A stretch of 64,000 nt of DNA from Phaseolus vulgaris (GCF_000499845.2 NC_023751.2:36631309-36695308); one strand, 5' to 3'; shown: positions 11,750 through 23,811, numbered from the stretch's first letter. Translations and numbers: made by a program. The notes: generated from the sequence alone by a model not told the origin.

Positions 11750-12965
11750 TTTGAAATATGTTAGTGTTTGTCAAATGTTTGGTGCCAAGAGTCGTGAAAT
11801 TTTGACCTCATGGTTTTTTGGTCCTCTTGGTTGGAATCAAGCACAAGTGGACCCAAAATGACGTTGGCAAGTTTTAGGGGCAAAACCAAGTCATCTATCT
11901 TGGTTTGATTTGTACTTAGTCATGTATTGAGGTTTTGGTGACTAGTGAGATTTTGGTATCAAAAGTCATGAAATTTTAACTTCATGGTTTGTTAACCTTC
12001 TTGGTGGGAATCAACCACAAATGAGACTCAAAATGATGTTGGGAAGGTTTGGGAAAATCAAGCCATCTTGAAGTTTTTTGAATTTTTGGAAATTTGACAG
12101 TTTTGAAAAAAAAATCACGAAATTCAAAATCTTGGCCAATCTTAATGAAATATGGTGGGCATCTTCTTGATATTATTATGTGATGGATTGAGAAAAAACA
12201 TTCAAAAAATCGTTGTTTAGAAAATCGTTCGACTTGTGACCCAAAGTTGGAACTTGCCATATTCAATTTAGAAACTTTGTGGGATTCATCGTGTGGCTTA
12301 TTTTAACATTTGTAATGGATGAATGGTGCCAAATTGGGGTTAATTTTGTTGTCTCTTGATTTTCTAAGGACCTTAGGTGACACTGTTTTTCGTCATGGGT
12401 GATTTTTGTGACCATCAGGGGTATGACCTGGCTTCATTTGTGTTGTTTCTCCTTCAACACCCCTTTGTGAAATTGGTGTCAAATAGGACTCAATTTTATT
12501 GTGTCTCGAATTTGAAGGGTACTAGACGACATCATTTGATCTGCATATATGGTTTTGCGGGAGTAATCGTACCTATGAGAAAGGTTGTGACCATCTGTGG
12601 AGAGGCTTCACTTCATTGGCGTGGCTTCTTCAACACCATCTTCGCAGATTTGGTGTTAAATAAGGTCAAATTTTGTTGCCTCTCAAATTTTAAGGACATT
12701 AGGCGATATCATTTGATCCACATAGATGGTGTTGGGAGTAACCGCACGAATGAAGAAGAGTTTTATCTTTGGTGATCACTTGAGGGAAGGCCTGACTTCA
12801 TTGGCATGTCTTCTTCAATACCATCTTCATGAAATCAGTAAAAAGTAGGGTCCAATTTTGTTGCCTCTCGAAACTGAAGGATACTAGGCAACATCATTTG
12901 ATCTAATTGGATGGTGTTGGGGTACTAGCCACAAGGATGCTAGGATGAGACAGGTTGAAACTTTG
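11750..12965. repeat. Array of ~175-200-bp modules related to the 675-bp unit core
   Basis: A block with GTCATGAAATTTTAACTTCATGG is duplicated at about 11785 and 11960. From about 12385 to 12960 there are three modules (starting about 12430, 12605 and 12790). Each has a GGCTTCATTTG-like start, CTTCAACACCATCTTCG, TTTTGTTGCCTCTC, GACATCATTTGATC and GATGGTGTTG. These are the elements, in the same order, of the core of the 675-bp unit at 1365-6508. The GACACTGTTTTTCGTCATGG phrase also precedes both. The modules are more diverged from each other than the 675-bp units are. Confidence 0.75.
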
Positions 12966-13019
12966 GCTTCGTGATCACGAGAAGTTGGGCTATGCATGTA
13001 GATTGTTCATTTCCAATCT

Positions 13020-14290
13020 AATGATGTGAACGGTGTTTCCATTTGCTTACTTGCCAATGGTGAGTGAGGGGTGGACCATGTCGTGGTGTGGTGTCTTAAG
13101 GGTGAGTGAGTTGCAGTGAGGATGTTTTTGTTTGTTGGCTCCATGCTCGTTAGTCCCTATGTTGCCTACCTATTGAACGATATATGTGTCGCTGAGAAGA
13201 AATGTTTTCGTCTAGGATTCTATGTGGAGGTCTTAGGGGATCGCAAATTCACGCAGTTTCTTGCGAACTTGAGGGTGAGTGAGTTGTAACGAGGATGTTT
13301 TTGTTGGTTGGTTCCATGCCTTGTGCATTGAACGGTTAGACATGCATCTTTTCTTTCCCACCTTGTTGCTTACTAAACGATATTTGTGTAGCTTAAAAGA
13401 AGTGTTCCCATCTAGGATTCTATGCGGAGGTTAATAGTTGTCGTTTTTCTGTCAAATTTCTCTAACGCTAGAGAGAGGATAGTATAGAAGTGGTCATATG
13501 ATTACAAGTCATTTTTCAACGAATCCAATAATGATTTCGTGAACATAATTCAAAACCTATTTGCAAACAATGAAAACTAGCAATAACACTGAAGCAAAAG
13601 GGGTTGTGATCGCTAAACAGAAAAATATAAATGATGATTTAGATTAGTAAAGAAGGCAAATTGACTCCTAAGTTCTTCCACCAATGAATTTATTACAGGT
13701 TCTCTAAAGATTATTACTTTCTCAATCCTCAAACGCAACTAAACCAGATTGAACATGTGTCAATCTGATTCAACTGAAGCTCACTAGTAAAGTATGCGTA
13801 TATTCAATGAAAATACTTATCTTCTTTCTCTTGAATCATCTGTCCAAGAAATTAATTAGATAAATATGAACTAACTAAAAAACTAAACTTTAAGATAAGG
13901 AAAACTCTCAATCATACGTTATAGTACAACTTTTCACAAAATTCAGTTATTCAAGAGATAAGAAGATAAAAACAACTCCTATAAAGAATTGAAAAATGAA
14001 ACTTTTATTGATCAAAATCTCATAACTCAATGAAAAACTATAAAGAAATCAACCAAAAAGGTTTAGTCAATGGCGAGTGAAGGGTGGACCATTTTGTGGT
14101 GTGGTGTTTAGCGAATGTGAGGGTGAGTGAGTTGTAACGAGGATGCTTTTGTTGGTTGGCTCCATGTCGTGTGCATTCATGCATCCTTCTCACTCCCACC
14201 TTGTGCCTTGGGTGACCATGCTCGGTTAGTCCCTATGTTGCCTACTTACTAAAAGGTATTCGTGTGTAGGTCTTGGGGATCACAAAGTCC
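13020..14290. repeat. Three diverged ~200-bp modules, interrupted by another repeat
   Basis: Phrases such as GGGTGAGTGAGTTG, GAGGATG(T/C)TTTTGTT, CTCCATG, GTCCCTATGTTGCCTAC and AGGATTCTATG(T/C)GGAGG recur at about 13057-13250, 13270-13435 and 14066-14275. The second and third modules are separated by a foreign block at 13440-14073. No coding content is supported. Confidence 0.65.
13440..14073 (-). repeat. Inverted copy of the LTR-like repeat found at 60.9-61.5 kb
   Basis: Read on the minus strand, this block parallels 60857-61545. Both contain AATAAAAGTTTCATTTTTCAATTC, CTTCAGTTGAATCAGATTG-like and AATCTTTAGAGAACCT phrases, TGGTGGAAGAACTT, then TATTGGATTCGTTGA and a CTCTCTAG(T/C)GTTAGA(C/G) stretch. 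The two are clearly one family but diverged. The copy interrupts the module array around it. Class is uncertain: it may be a fragment of an LTR retrotransposon. Confidence 0.7.
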
Positions 14291-14324
14291 CAAACGGTCC
14301 ACTTTATTTGTGCAAATGCAGGAC

Positions 14325-14848
14325 GACGGTTTCTTCCTGCACCTCCATATCTTCTTTTGCCACCTCCATACACAATACGAAAATACATTTTTATCCTTTT
14401 TGTTGCCCCATAAACTAGTTTCTGAATTATGTAATTCGAAATACATTTGAAAAAAGACTTCTGGATTACATAATCTGAAAGCTAAATAAGACTTTCGGAT
14501 TATGTAATTTGACTTTTAGATTATGTAATTTGAAAAGTAATAATCCCATAAACTAGTTTCTGAATTATGTAATCCGAAATACATTTGAAAAAAGACTTCT
14601 GGATTACATTATCTGGAAGCTAAATAAGACTTTCGGATTATGTAATTTGACTTTTAGATTATGTAATTCGAAAAGTAATAATGCATCTGAAAAAAGGCTT
14701 CCGGATTACATAATTTGAAAGTTAATTATAAATTTGAAAAATAATTTTCGAATTATGTAACCCAAAATATTATAGAGGGGTATTTTTGGAAATTTAAAAA
14801 TATATGGAGGTGAGAGAAGAAGGTATGGAGGTGCAGGAAGAAACAGTT
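14325..14848. mobile_element. Mutator-like MITE, copy A
   Basis: The ends are inverted repeats: the left end reads GACGGTTTCTTCCTGCACCT and the right end is the complement of a near-identical sequence (ending GGAAGAAACAGTT). Flanks TGCAGG-AC (14317-14324) and TGCAGGGAC (14849-14857) look like a 9-bp target duplication with one base lost, as expected for Mutator-type elements. The interior has no coding frame and consists of short palindromic phrases such as GGATTATGTAATCC variants. A 138-bp internal segment is tandemly doubled (from 14407 and from 14545). It matches copy B at 44197-44562 in reverse orientation. Confidence 0.85.
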
Positions 14849-14904
14849 TGCAGGGACATTGTGGCACACATGGCAGGGCGGATATTTCAGATGCAATTTT
14901 TAAG

Positions 14905-15448
14905 CTACACCCTTACATTTTTCTTCCTGCACCCCCACAATTATATGCAAAGATTAAATTGTCCCTATTATTCTTTAAAGATCATAAAATGCACTTGAAT
15001 TGTATTTATTTTTTGCATTATGGATTACGGAATCCAGAAAAATTTTGGATTGGCATTCCCAGTAAAATTTCGGATCCACCAATCCGTAATTTAAAATATG
15101 CATCATTCAAAAAAAGCATTATGGATCCACCAATCCGTAACAGAAATATGCATTCCGGATTCAAAAAATCTGTAATTTAAAAAAAAAAAGAATTCTGGAT
15201 CCAAAAATCCATAATAAAATTAGACTTATGGATTCAGCAATCTGGAAATCCGGAAATCAATAATTTATACAAAAATTGCTTCTGGAATACCCCCTCATCC
15301 GAAAAAAAAAATTATTCAGTTTTGGATTGCTGAATCCGTAGCACACTCCCAGATTCCTATTTTCGGTAACTATGGTGTCCTAATTTCGGAATTTAGAAAA
15401 TTGTGGGGGTGCAGGAAGATAAATGTAGGGGTGCAGGAAGAAGAAGCC
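14905..15448. mobile_element. Related MITE, copy C
   Basis: Left end ACATTTTTCTTCCTGCACCC and right end GGGTGCAGGAAGATAAATGT form inverted repeats. The right end keeps a second outer CTTCCTGCACCCC block that the left end has mostly lost. TTTTTAAG occurs directly outside both ends (14897-14904 and 15449-15456), consistent with an 8-9-bp target duplication. The interior has repeated GGATCCACCAATCCGTAA-type palindromes and no gene. It sits about 50 bp from copy A and shares the TTCTTCCTGCACC end motif with it, but the interior sequence differs, so it is a sister subfamily. Confidence 0.75.
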
Positions 15449-15456
15449 TTTTTAAG

Positions 15457-16809
15457 AATCGGTTGCCTACCAAGAATGACACTACCTTAACGTGTGCAAC
15501 CATGTTATTGCCATTGCATGGTAGTCAACTACGAATGCTACCTTTGAAAAATATAAAAATAAGATGAATCATACTTTAAAATCTAAAATAGCAATAAAAA
15601 AGTCATATACTTGAGAACTCAAATTCTAATTATATCTTGTATAATTCTATAGTCTCATAGTTTTTTCATGAGATGAAACAAAATAATTTCTTAATTATAT
15701 CTATTATGATACTTCTATCAAATATATAAAAAACATTTAATTTGAATATTTTCTCCCTCGATATATATACAACTTTCACATTTTTCTGAAAAACTTAAAA
15801 CCTCAAACATTACATTATTGTGAAGGTATATTTTTGCAATGAATAGGAATTTTGAAAACATTTATATATGTTTTTAATTATGAGGGTACATGTTTTTTTA
15901 GTCTAAATATGTTTATCAAATTAAATTTGAATATATTTATTATGTGTTTATTTATAATTTTTTAACCGTTTTACAAAATATTATTTTGTAGCACAATTTT
16001 AAACCTCAAATATATTATTTTATTTATAACTAGTTTTAAACATAATTTTCAAATGAAAATTTCATTCTCATGAAGTATTTTTAAATATTTTATTAGCATT
16101 ATTTTGTGTGTAAAAATATTAAAAACCATTTTATACAGTTTCGCAACACATGTAATGCATGCATATTGATATGAAGTTATCATTCATATAATAAAAATGA
16201 CAAAATGGAAACCAAATGTTAATATAGAAGATATATTTTTTTAGTAGAATTTACATGTACATTATTAAGATTTGTCATTATACATGTTTATAAATTCGTA
16301 TGTGTAAGGTTGTAATAAACAATTTGAATGTATAATTAATATGCTCTAATGCAGAAGAAGAAAAGGTTAAAATATGTTTGTTTGATGTGATGTGATTAAG
16401 ATAGGTAATCAACTCAATTTCAAGTAGGAAGAAGTTATTATATGGTTTTACAACACTACTACTACATGTAACATATAAATAAATAAGTTCAACATGATGA
16501 AGTAAGAAAATATTAATTTAACTACAAATTGAATTACTCTAATTTATAATTACGATTTGGTTAATATAATTTTAAAATTACTTAATTTTAGTAAAAAAAT
16601 TGTTTTTTTTTCGGTTGTAATCTAAAACATGATTTTCAACAACGCTAGATGAAATATGCAATATAATCTTCAAAAATATTCTATTTTAACAAAAAAGTTG
16701 CTTTTTTTTTCTAATTATAATATGGTGCATAGTTTCAACATATAAGCACTTGATAAAATATGCATTAGAGTGTTCAAAGAGGTGAGTAGTGAGTGATAGG
16801 AATCCACAC
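15457..16809. other. AT-rich intergenic sequence
   Basis: Very AT-rich, with many stops in all frames. I see no gene, clear repeat or structured RNA. Confidence 0.5.
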
Positions 16810-18664
16810 CAAATCATGTTTTCTTGAGTTCTATTCCCTTAAGGCAACTTCCAATCAAAATGGAAAAGCAAATTTGCAAGTGAGAATTAAACATTCACAA
16901 TGCCAAGACTGATGCCAAATGGGATAAACTGAAACTTACCACCTTTGTAATCAATTGAGCTATCATGGAACCTTTCAGGATCAAATTTCTCTGCTTCAAT
17001 CCAGTGATTATGATCCTTCTCAAATGCTCATGCATTAACAATCACTTTGCTTTTGGCTGGTATCTCATACCCATTAATCTCCCATTTCTCACTGCATTCC
17101 TTTGGAAGCAGCAATGGAGCAGGTGGATGCACACGCAATGTTTCTTTGATAACCGATCTCAAGTATTTCAGCTCATGAATACTTGTTTCATCCACATATC
17201 CTTTTCCATCAAAGTTCTTTCTTACCTCAGTTTGCACTTTCAACATCACCCCAGGGTTCTTCACTAATTCTGACATTATCCATAATTATTGATGAAGTTT
17301 TATTTATCATTAAAGAATAAATAAAATAAAATGAGGTATTTCAAAAGTATCTTAATTCTTATACTAAAATAAAATGAGGTATTTCAAAAGTATCTTAATT
17401 CTTATACTAATATCTTAACATAAGCTTCTTGTCATCCAATAAACTGGGAATCCAACAAACATTAGAACACATCAGCCACATTAACATACCACAACAAGAT
17501 ATAAAAACACATCAATTAACCCTCCAAGATTGTGGATGAAGTGTGCTTGCAGCACTGAATATGTCCTGAAAGAAATATCAGGGTGTGTTACACTTCTAAC
17601 AAGTTCAATAATCACCAAAAAGTTCATCACAGTCAAATCTATCAGTTAATGTAAATAACTTAAAAACGGCTAACAACATGCTTTTACTGATATTTCAGTG
17701 ATTTTCATTAAATTTTATCTGATAAGTATTTATTTTTAATAAATTTCAATCAATAATAAAAAATGTGTTTCTGTCATATCCATAAACTTGTATTATCGAT
17801 CTACTTGGACTCTATCAATCATCAACCAAACGAGCAAAAAACATCATACATACAAAGTATTAGTTTTATATAGACAATTTTGCAGAGATAACTGAAACAT
17901 ACCAAAAGGTTGCTTTGATAGGGGGTGTTCATGGCCATTTTGTATTTATTTTGCAGAGTTGTCTGATAGGGGTGTTCGAGATCACCATTTTTCTAAAGCC
18001 TTAAGAGAACATCAACTAGATCTTCCCTATCTTCTTCACCAAAAGCCAGTGTGTCCAAAGTTTTGTCTCTGTGATCCTTGACAATGTTCTGAAGTACCTG
18101 ATGGATCCTAATCCCAATAATAACTTGAAGAATTCCAATAGAAGGATACAGATCAGCCACAGAGAACCCTGCAATTGTCTCAACAACACCCTTCATATGT
18201 TCCACGTAAGCCTCTTGGTCTTGGGATTTTGTACCAAAAAGAATCTGAGATATAAGTCCATATGACAAAAAACTAATCTTCTCAGTGAGATTAATAGGTG
18301 ACCCTTCACTCAAAGATATCTTCTTGACAAAATTTGACAACTCTTGCTGCTTGATTGATCTGAAGGAGTCAACATGCTTTGGTGCTAGCAGTTCCATGGT
18401 GCAAATATTTCTCATATGCCTCCAATAAGAGCTGAAGGTCATGCCCTTAGAGCCATAAGTGATAGCATCAACAACAAGCACACGAAGCCTATTTGCAAAG
18501 ATGACATCATGTGTTTTCATCACTTCTTTGGCCATTTCTGGTGAAGGTACCACCATGCACCCTAGCTCTCCAAGCTGCAGATACACGAGTGGACCATATT
18601 CATGTGCCAATCTTGCTAGGGACCTATGAGTCTGAGTTCCAATTTGGTGTATGTAACTTATCAT
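16810..18664 (-). pseudogene. CYP71-type cytochrome P450 pseudogene
   Basis: The 5' part (18664 down to 17993, about 223 codons) starts inside the P450 after the missing membrane anchor and reads YGPLVYLQLGEL, the C-helix WRHMRNICTMELL and EDLVDVLL, as in the CYP71D group. It then hits a TAG where family members have Gln. The 3' part (17276 to about 16810) has the K-helix ([18 protein letters not shown], with the ExxR motif) and PERF. A TGA at 17028-17030 replaces the Trp that normally follows the VNA motif. The heme loop is deleted: FIPFG runs straight into a Leu-rich tail with no FxxGxRxCxG cysteine. The I-helix AGTDT segment is not found. Upstream of the K-helix only a scrambled TSSII-W-MSEL is left. 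A LINE-like tail lies between the two parts and a CACTA-like element cuts the 5' end. It cannot make an active enzyme. Confidence 0.93.
17315..17570 (-). mobile_element. LINE 3'-end fragment inside the P450 pseudogene
   Basis: AATAAATAAAATAAAATGAG followed by phrases ending GGGAATCCAACAAACATTA resembles the 3' end of the minus-strand LINE at 23048-23794. A 44-bp segment (AATGAGGTATTTCAAAAGTATC and on) is tandemly repeated at about 17328 and 17372. The right limit is unclear and no target duplication was found. Confidence 0.5.
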
Positions 18665-18895
18665 TACAAGAAAATCATGAAATAGAAACTAATTTTTATA
18701 GACTAAAATAATTAGTTGCAATACTAACTAAATTAGAAACCATTTTAAAAACTAAAAGAAAAATGGTTTCTAAATTAATTTCTATTATTGTTAAAGTTTT
18801 TAAATCGGTATCTAATTAGCAATCAAGATTTTTGCTACCAAATTTAGAAACTAAATAATTGGTAGTTAAAATAATCAAGGGTTTAGTTTCTTATT
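18662..18895. mobile_element. Half of a CACTA-like foldback element
   Basis: It begins CATTACAAGAAAATCATGAAA, close to the CACTACAAGAAAATC end seen at 41639 (reverse). It continues with AGAAACTAATTTTTATAGA, then GGTATCTAATTAGCAA and CAAGATTTTTGCTACCAAAT, phrases shared with the complete foldback at 41290-41639. The second end is missing; a LINE fragment follows at about 18925. Its left end lies exactly where the P450 frame loses its N-terminal part. Confidence 0.75.
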
Positions 18896-18924
18896 CTTAT
18901 TCAGAATTCCTTCAGTTGTATTAA

Positions 18925-19565
18925 AGAAGATCGAAAAAAATTAGAGGGACTTTCTTTGGGGTTGGGAGTTTGAGTCTCGTGATGTTGGAGATCTTGACAT
19001 TATTGATATTAAGGTCTTTAACACAACCTTGTTGAAAAATGGATTTGGCATAGGTTCGTCCAAGGGTGGTTTATGGAATGAGATTGTAGAGTCTAAGTAT
19101 GGAGGTTGGATATTTCTGAAACAACCTAGGATGAATAGTTGTGAATATCTCTGGTGGAGGGACTTGAAGGAGATTTGGAAGTTGGAAGAATGGGGTAGGA
19201 GTTTTGAAGACTGCTTTAAGTGGGAAGTTGGTAGCGGGAATGGTATTTCTTTCTAAGAAGACAGACAAATGGGTGGATAATGTTACTTTGAAGAGTAAAT
19301 TTTCGAGATTTTACTTTCTTAGCGTTGATAAAGATATTTCGTTGAGTCTTTGTGGGGTTTTGAGTAACAATGTTTGAAGATGAAATTTTTTTTGGAGAAG
19401 GGGTCTCTTTGAGTGGGAGAGGCTTCAGGTGTGTCAACTTCTGGAGGTAGTGCAAGGTTCGAGGCCGATTTCGACTTTTAATGATAAATAGACTTGACAA
19501 AGTGATGAATCTCTTGAGTTTTGGTTTAATTCAGCTTATAATATTTTTAAGAGGAGAGATTAAAG
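18925..19565 (+). mobile_element. LINE reverse-transcriptase C-terminal fragment
   Basis: The frame around 19029-19256 reads SSKGGLWNEIVESKYGGW, then LWWRDLKEIW and WGRSFEDCFKWEVGSG, typical of the region after the polymerase core in plant LINE ORF2 proteins. Upstream, from about 18935, a DFLWG...GDLDIIDIKVFN stretch continues the homology. Downstream, with frameshifts, RRGLFEWERLQ and FNSAYN-like phrases extend to about 19565. It lacks both the catalytic core and the 3' tail, so it is a dead fragment. Confidence 0.85.
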
Positions 19566-21825
19566 GTAAAAATTGTGTATATAAACACTACATAAATTTT
19601 TTAATAACAGTAACATTAAAAATCAATCTCAATATCACTAAAATTCATCATATCACTTCCTTTACTGAATATAAATTAACATATATATGGATATGATTTT
19701 ATAAATATAAAATTTTGTTAGAATCACATATTCTGGAAAGTAAATAAATAAATAGTGTTTTAAGAAAAAAAAAACAACACATACGGTAGAAGTAATTAAA
19801 TATTTATTTTTATATATTTGTATATTTTAAAATTCAAATATAAGATTATTAGATTATCTGAACTGCAAAATCTCACAACCTATATTGTGAGAAATAAGTA
19901 TTTCAATATGAATAAAAATATTATTTTAATATAAATTTCACTCTCTTTAATTTTAATCCACCTATATACCTATATACGTGAGATTCATTAAAATAATAAT
20001 TTTGTTTATAAGCAAATATTGTAAACAAATGCTATTTATGATGTTGTAAGTTAAAATTAGTTTATATATAAACTATCTTATAGATACTCAAGTGTATAAT
20101 TTTCTAAATTTTTATTTTTAGTTTATATATAGTTTATTTTATTTTCTCCTCCGTAAACATGCTCAAATTAAAGAGTTACTTTTTTATTTAGATTCTCTCT
20201 AATTTCATTCTAAGACACTAACTTTAGTATTTTCCCTATGTCAAACTCCACTATCATGCATATTTCTTCAATACAAAAAAAATTATCCACATATTCATTA
20301 AAAAGAGAACAAAATCTTACACCCAAAGTCAGAGCTCACAAATATTTTGTACTATGAAAGCAAAAGGTACAAATGACTGGCAAATTATCCCTCTACCATA
20401 TTAATTTCAACACGAACTCAATTCACTATTAAAATAATAAAAATAAAAAATAATTTTTTTGTCAAAGAAAGGTTGTAAAATAATGATAAATTAACTATTA
20501 GTATTAACTTATGTGTTTGGTAAAAGTAATTGAAAATTAATTGAAAAATTTAGTTATTTTATAGTTTTATTGTTTGTGTTTTTATTTTTATGGGACTTAT
20601 TTGAAGATGACAACAATTAATTCTCCTTCAAGTCTTCAACTTCTATTCATCATGACTACTTGATGATCTAAGTTAGTTTCAGTATTAAATATGTCATAAA
20701 TGAAATTCACCTACTTGTTCACTTCATCACTTATTTATATTATTAGATAATGAATTTTTTTAGTTTTATTGGGCCATCTCTTTATACTATTTATAATAAT
20801 AGGTTCAAGTCTTTTTTTCGTTAACTTATCATTAATTAACAAGTAATCCATATTTGATTTTAGTCTTATCACGCTCATCTTAAACCATTTATGGTCAACA
20901 TCACGAAGATTGTCTTTATCAATATCTGATAGACTATGAAGTCAAAATAAATTAATAATCTAGGAATCGAGAAGATAACTTTAAATTTAAGAGTAAGAAC
21001 TACTCGGTTCAATTTACATATACAATATATATAATAAAAGAGTTAAGTGATCATTAAATTTTTTAATCACATAAGACTTTATCTTTAAATAATAAAATAT
21101 TTTTAATTTATTTTTATTTTACAGAACCAGTTGAAAATCTGACTAAAATATTAATTTTCTTCGTGTTAAAAAAATTAATGTATTTTATAAAATAACTAGT
21201 AAGTTCATATTTAGTTATATAACACATTACAATAAAAAAGTACAAAACTTTGAAAATTGTTTTCAAATAATAATAAATACAATACAAATAATTAATGACA
21301 ATTATGAGAATTTGTTTACATTTAATTAAAATACATTTTGTAACATTAAAATATTATATTAAATAGATCATTCTAGAATTAAAAATATTTTGAACAATTA
21401 TAATTAAATTATTTAATTTAATACAAATTATTTTAAATGTAAAAGTTAAAAAAATTTAGAGATTATAGTTGTGAGAAGTTGTACACTGGTCCAAAGCACA
21501 TTCTTTTCCCTCCTCTCGTTTTTTTTTTTTTACCTTTTATTTTTATTTTTTATCTCAGTCTCTTTCAACCTAATCCCTTTACTGTTTAAATTCTTACATT
21601 GTTTTATATTAGATTTTCAAGTGACTAGGAGTGAAAGTTTTCTGCTAGGTTAGTTTGTTACTTTGATTACAAGTAAATTTTATATAAAAATAATAATTAT
21701 TTTTAAAGTATATTGAAATGGACAGGTTACTTGAGGATGTTGTTCTATAATAGATAGAATTATAACTTTTTTTATTAATTATTTGGTAGCATGTATAGAT
21801 ATACAACTTTGAAAGCAAATTAATT
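19566..21825. other. AT-rich intergenic sequence with one dispersed repeat copy
   Basis: No gene is supported. Positions about 21225-21395 match the repeat at 427-680 (ATTACAATAAAA, TTATGAGAA, AGATCATTCTAGA phrases). TACATAAATTTTTTAATAACAGTAACATT near 19588 recurs at about 26045 together with the following CATCATATCACTTCCTTT block (19647 and 26101), marking another shared non-coding repeat. Confidence 0.5.
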
Positions 21826-22370
21826 GGTTAATGTAGTATGGAATTGTGTTTGGATTGCTATAGTTAGTGAATTATGGAAGCACAGGAATAAACATATATT
21901 TCAAGGAGGGGTGATCGATCCTTCGGAAGCGTTCACTTTGGCACAATTAAAGGCTTGGTCTTGGGTAACTTCTAAAACTGTTTCTGCTAGTTTTACTTAC
22001 TCTGAGTGGTGCATTGATCCTAAAACTTGTATGTTTTCAATAAAGTGAGCTTTTATAAGAGTTACTCCTTCGGTTGGGCTATTTGTTGTTCTAAGCTTCT
22101 GTCGTTCTTTTTGTCCCTTGTTGTGGGTGCAAAGAGATTGTATTGGGTTTGGTCTTGAGTCTATTTGGGTTTGTACGGGTTAGGTTTGATTTTGTACAGG
22201 TTAATTTTGATTTTGTACGGGTTGATTTTTGAAATTGTACGGGCTGTACGGATTTTTTGTGGTAGATCTGTATGTTCTATCTGCTGGTTTGGGAGACTAG
22301 AGAAATTGTCTCTGTAGTTAGTAACTTTTGAACTAATTAGAATGAGAAAAAAATGACTTATTTAAAAAAT
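21826..22370 (+). mobile_element. 5'-truncated LINE (ORF2 tail and 3' UTR)
   Basis: The frame 21824-22048 reads WNCVWIAIVSELWKHRNKHI, then SEAFTLAQLKAWSWVTSK and SEWCIDPKTCMFSIK, the extreme C-terminus of a plant LINE ORF2 protein, followed by a stop. The 3' UTR has several TTGTACGGGTT repeats and ends in an A-rich stretch near 22350-22378. A reverse copy of the same 3' end is at 25280-25467. Confidence 0.88.
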
Positions 22371-22493
22371 AAATAAATTTCACTCAACAAAATTTATAGT
22401 GAATTCTTGTACAAATTCCTATGTACTCATGTTTACATGTAATGATTCTAAATTTAGTAGATATGATCGTGCACAGTGTTGAATTTTGTATGG

Positions 22494-22542
<49 letters not shown>

Positions 22543-23030
22543 TATGAATGTTGATTCCAATAGTTTGAAATTACATGTTTGAAATAATATGATGATATGT
22601 TGTTTATTTGAAGTATTAATCACATAACCTATTACCAAAAAAATATATTCTTACTTCAATTAAGGTTTAAGTCATAGAACATAAAATTGATATACACTCT
22701 TGTGCAATAAATTCATGGAGTTGAGTTTAGAAACTTAAAGTACTTAAAATGTGTTAGATATTATTAATCTTCAATAGGTCATGTTCCCAAAATGTATCTT
22801 TCCATTCCACTGTATATTGTATTTATTTTATGATTGATTGTATTTATTTTATGATTAATCCAAATAAAATTTTATAGATGTCTTGATGTATATTTTTATA
22901 AATAAATAAATAAGAGAGTTGAAAGGATGTTTTAACCTTATACAAGAAATGTTATTAGATGTGAAGAAAGACACAAAAACAACTTACTTGAAGCCTACCT
23001 AGGTACCAAAGCTATTACCTCATAGCTTGT
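22371..23030. other. AT-rich intergenic sequence with a TA microsatellite
   Basis: Contains a (TA)n run at about 22499-22536. A short direct repeat (GTATTTATTTTATGATT) lies at about 22818 and 22840. No gene is seen. Confidence 0.6.
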
Positions 23031-23047
23031 ATCCTCACATATTACCT

Positions 23048-23794
23048 TTTTTTTATCAGAATAAATAAAATAAAATGAGACACTTCAGGAGTGTCACAAC
23101 CCTTATACAAAACACCCAAAACAAGTTTCCTAGCACCCTACCAACTAAGGATCCAACAAACATTACACTACAAACCAAAATAAAAAACCAGTTCAAGATA
23201 TAGAAACCCAACATATACCCACCAAAGAGATCACACCCTCAATATAGGACATACATCCAACAACTAAACAATAACTTTGCAGCAGGCTGAAGTACGCCAA
23301 CATCAACAAACCGATCCTATGATGAGGATACATAAACCAGATATATCCTATAAAAAGCACACAACACCTTCCCAAAACTGGACATATCAGTACCAAAAAC
23401 GCAACATATCAATCTCCCAAAGTTCAAACACCATAAAGATTCCACCACCAGATCAAAATAATCAACCCTACCCTGCCAAGTAGGAAAGACAAAAAAAAAA
23501 CCTGCACAAACACATTATACCTTCCAAACCTCAATCCAACCTTACCAGGTGGGAGGACCCGATGAAACCTGCACAAAACATGCCACCACTTCCAAGTCTG
23601 GGCAAAAACATTAGTTAATAAAACCAAACAATCAATCTTTCAAATACCTGACACAACAATGAGGTTCCAAACACCAGTTTGAGTTGGAGAAAACAACCAA
23701 TTTTTCTTTTACTGTGACCCAAGACCAAGTCTTCCTTTGTACCACAGTAAAAACCTCCACTAGATCTACCTGCCCATTCTCAAACACAACCCTA
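23048..23794 (-). mobile_element. 5'-truncated LINE with target-site duplication
   Basis: On the minus strand the 5' part reads QVDLVEVFTVVQRKTWSWVT and FSNSNWCLEPHCC, the C-terminal tail of a LINE ORF2, followed by an untranslated region ending in an A-rich tail (read as a poly-T start at 23047). The phrase ATCCTCACATATTACCT lies directly outside both ends (23031-23047 and 23795-23811), a 17-bp perfect target duplication. This gives exact limits and indicates target-primed insertion. Confidence 0.92.
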
Positions 23795-23811
23795 ATCCTC
23801 ACATATTACCT

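Noticed and set aside
16965..17267. 100-codon plus-strand frame over the P450
   Set aside because: It is the antisense shadow of the minus-strand P450 exon, which matches the family.
22499..22536. TA microsatellites here and at 29935, 53999 and in intron 2 of the PCaP1-type gene as special structures
   Set aside because: They are ordinary AT microsatellites, expected in plant intergenic DNA.
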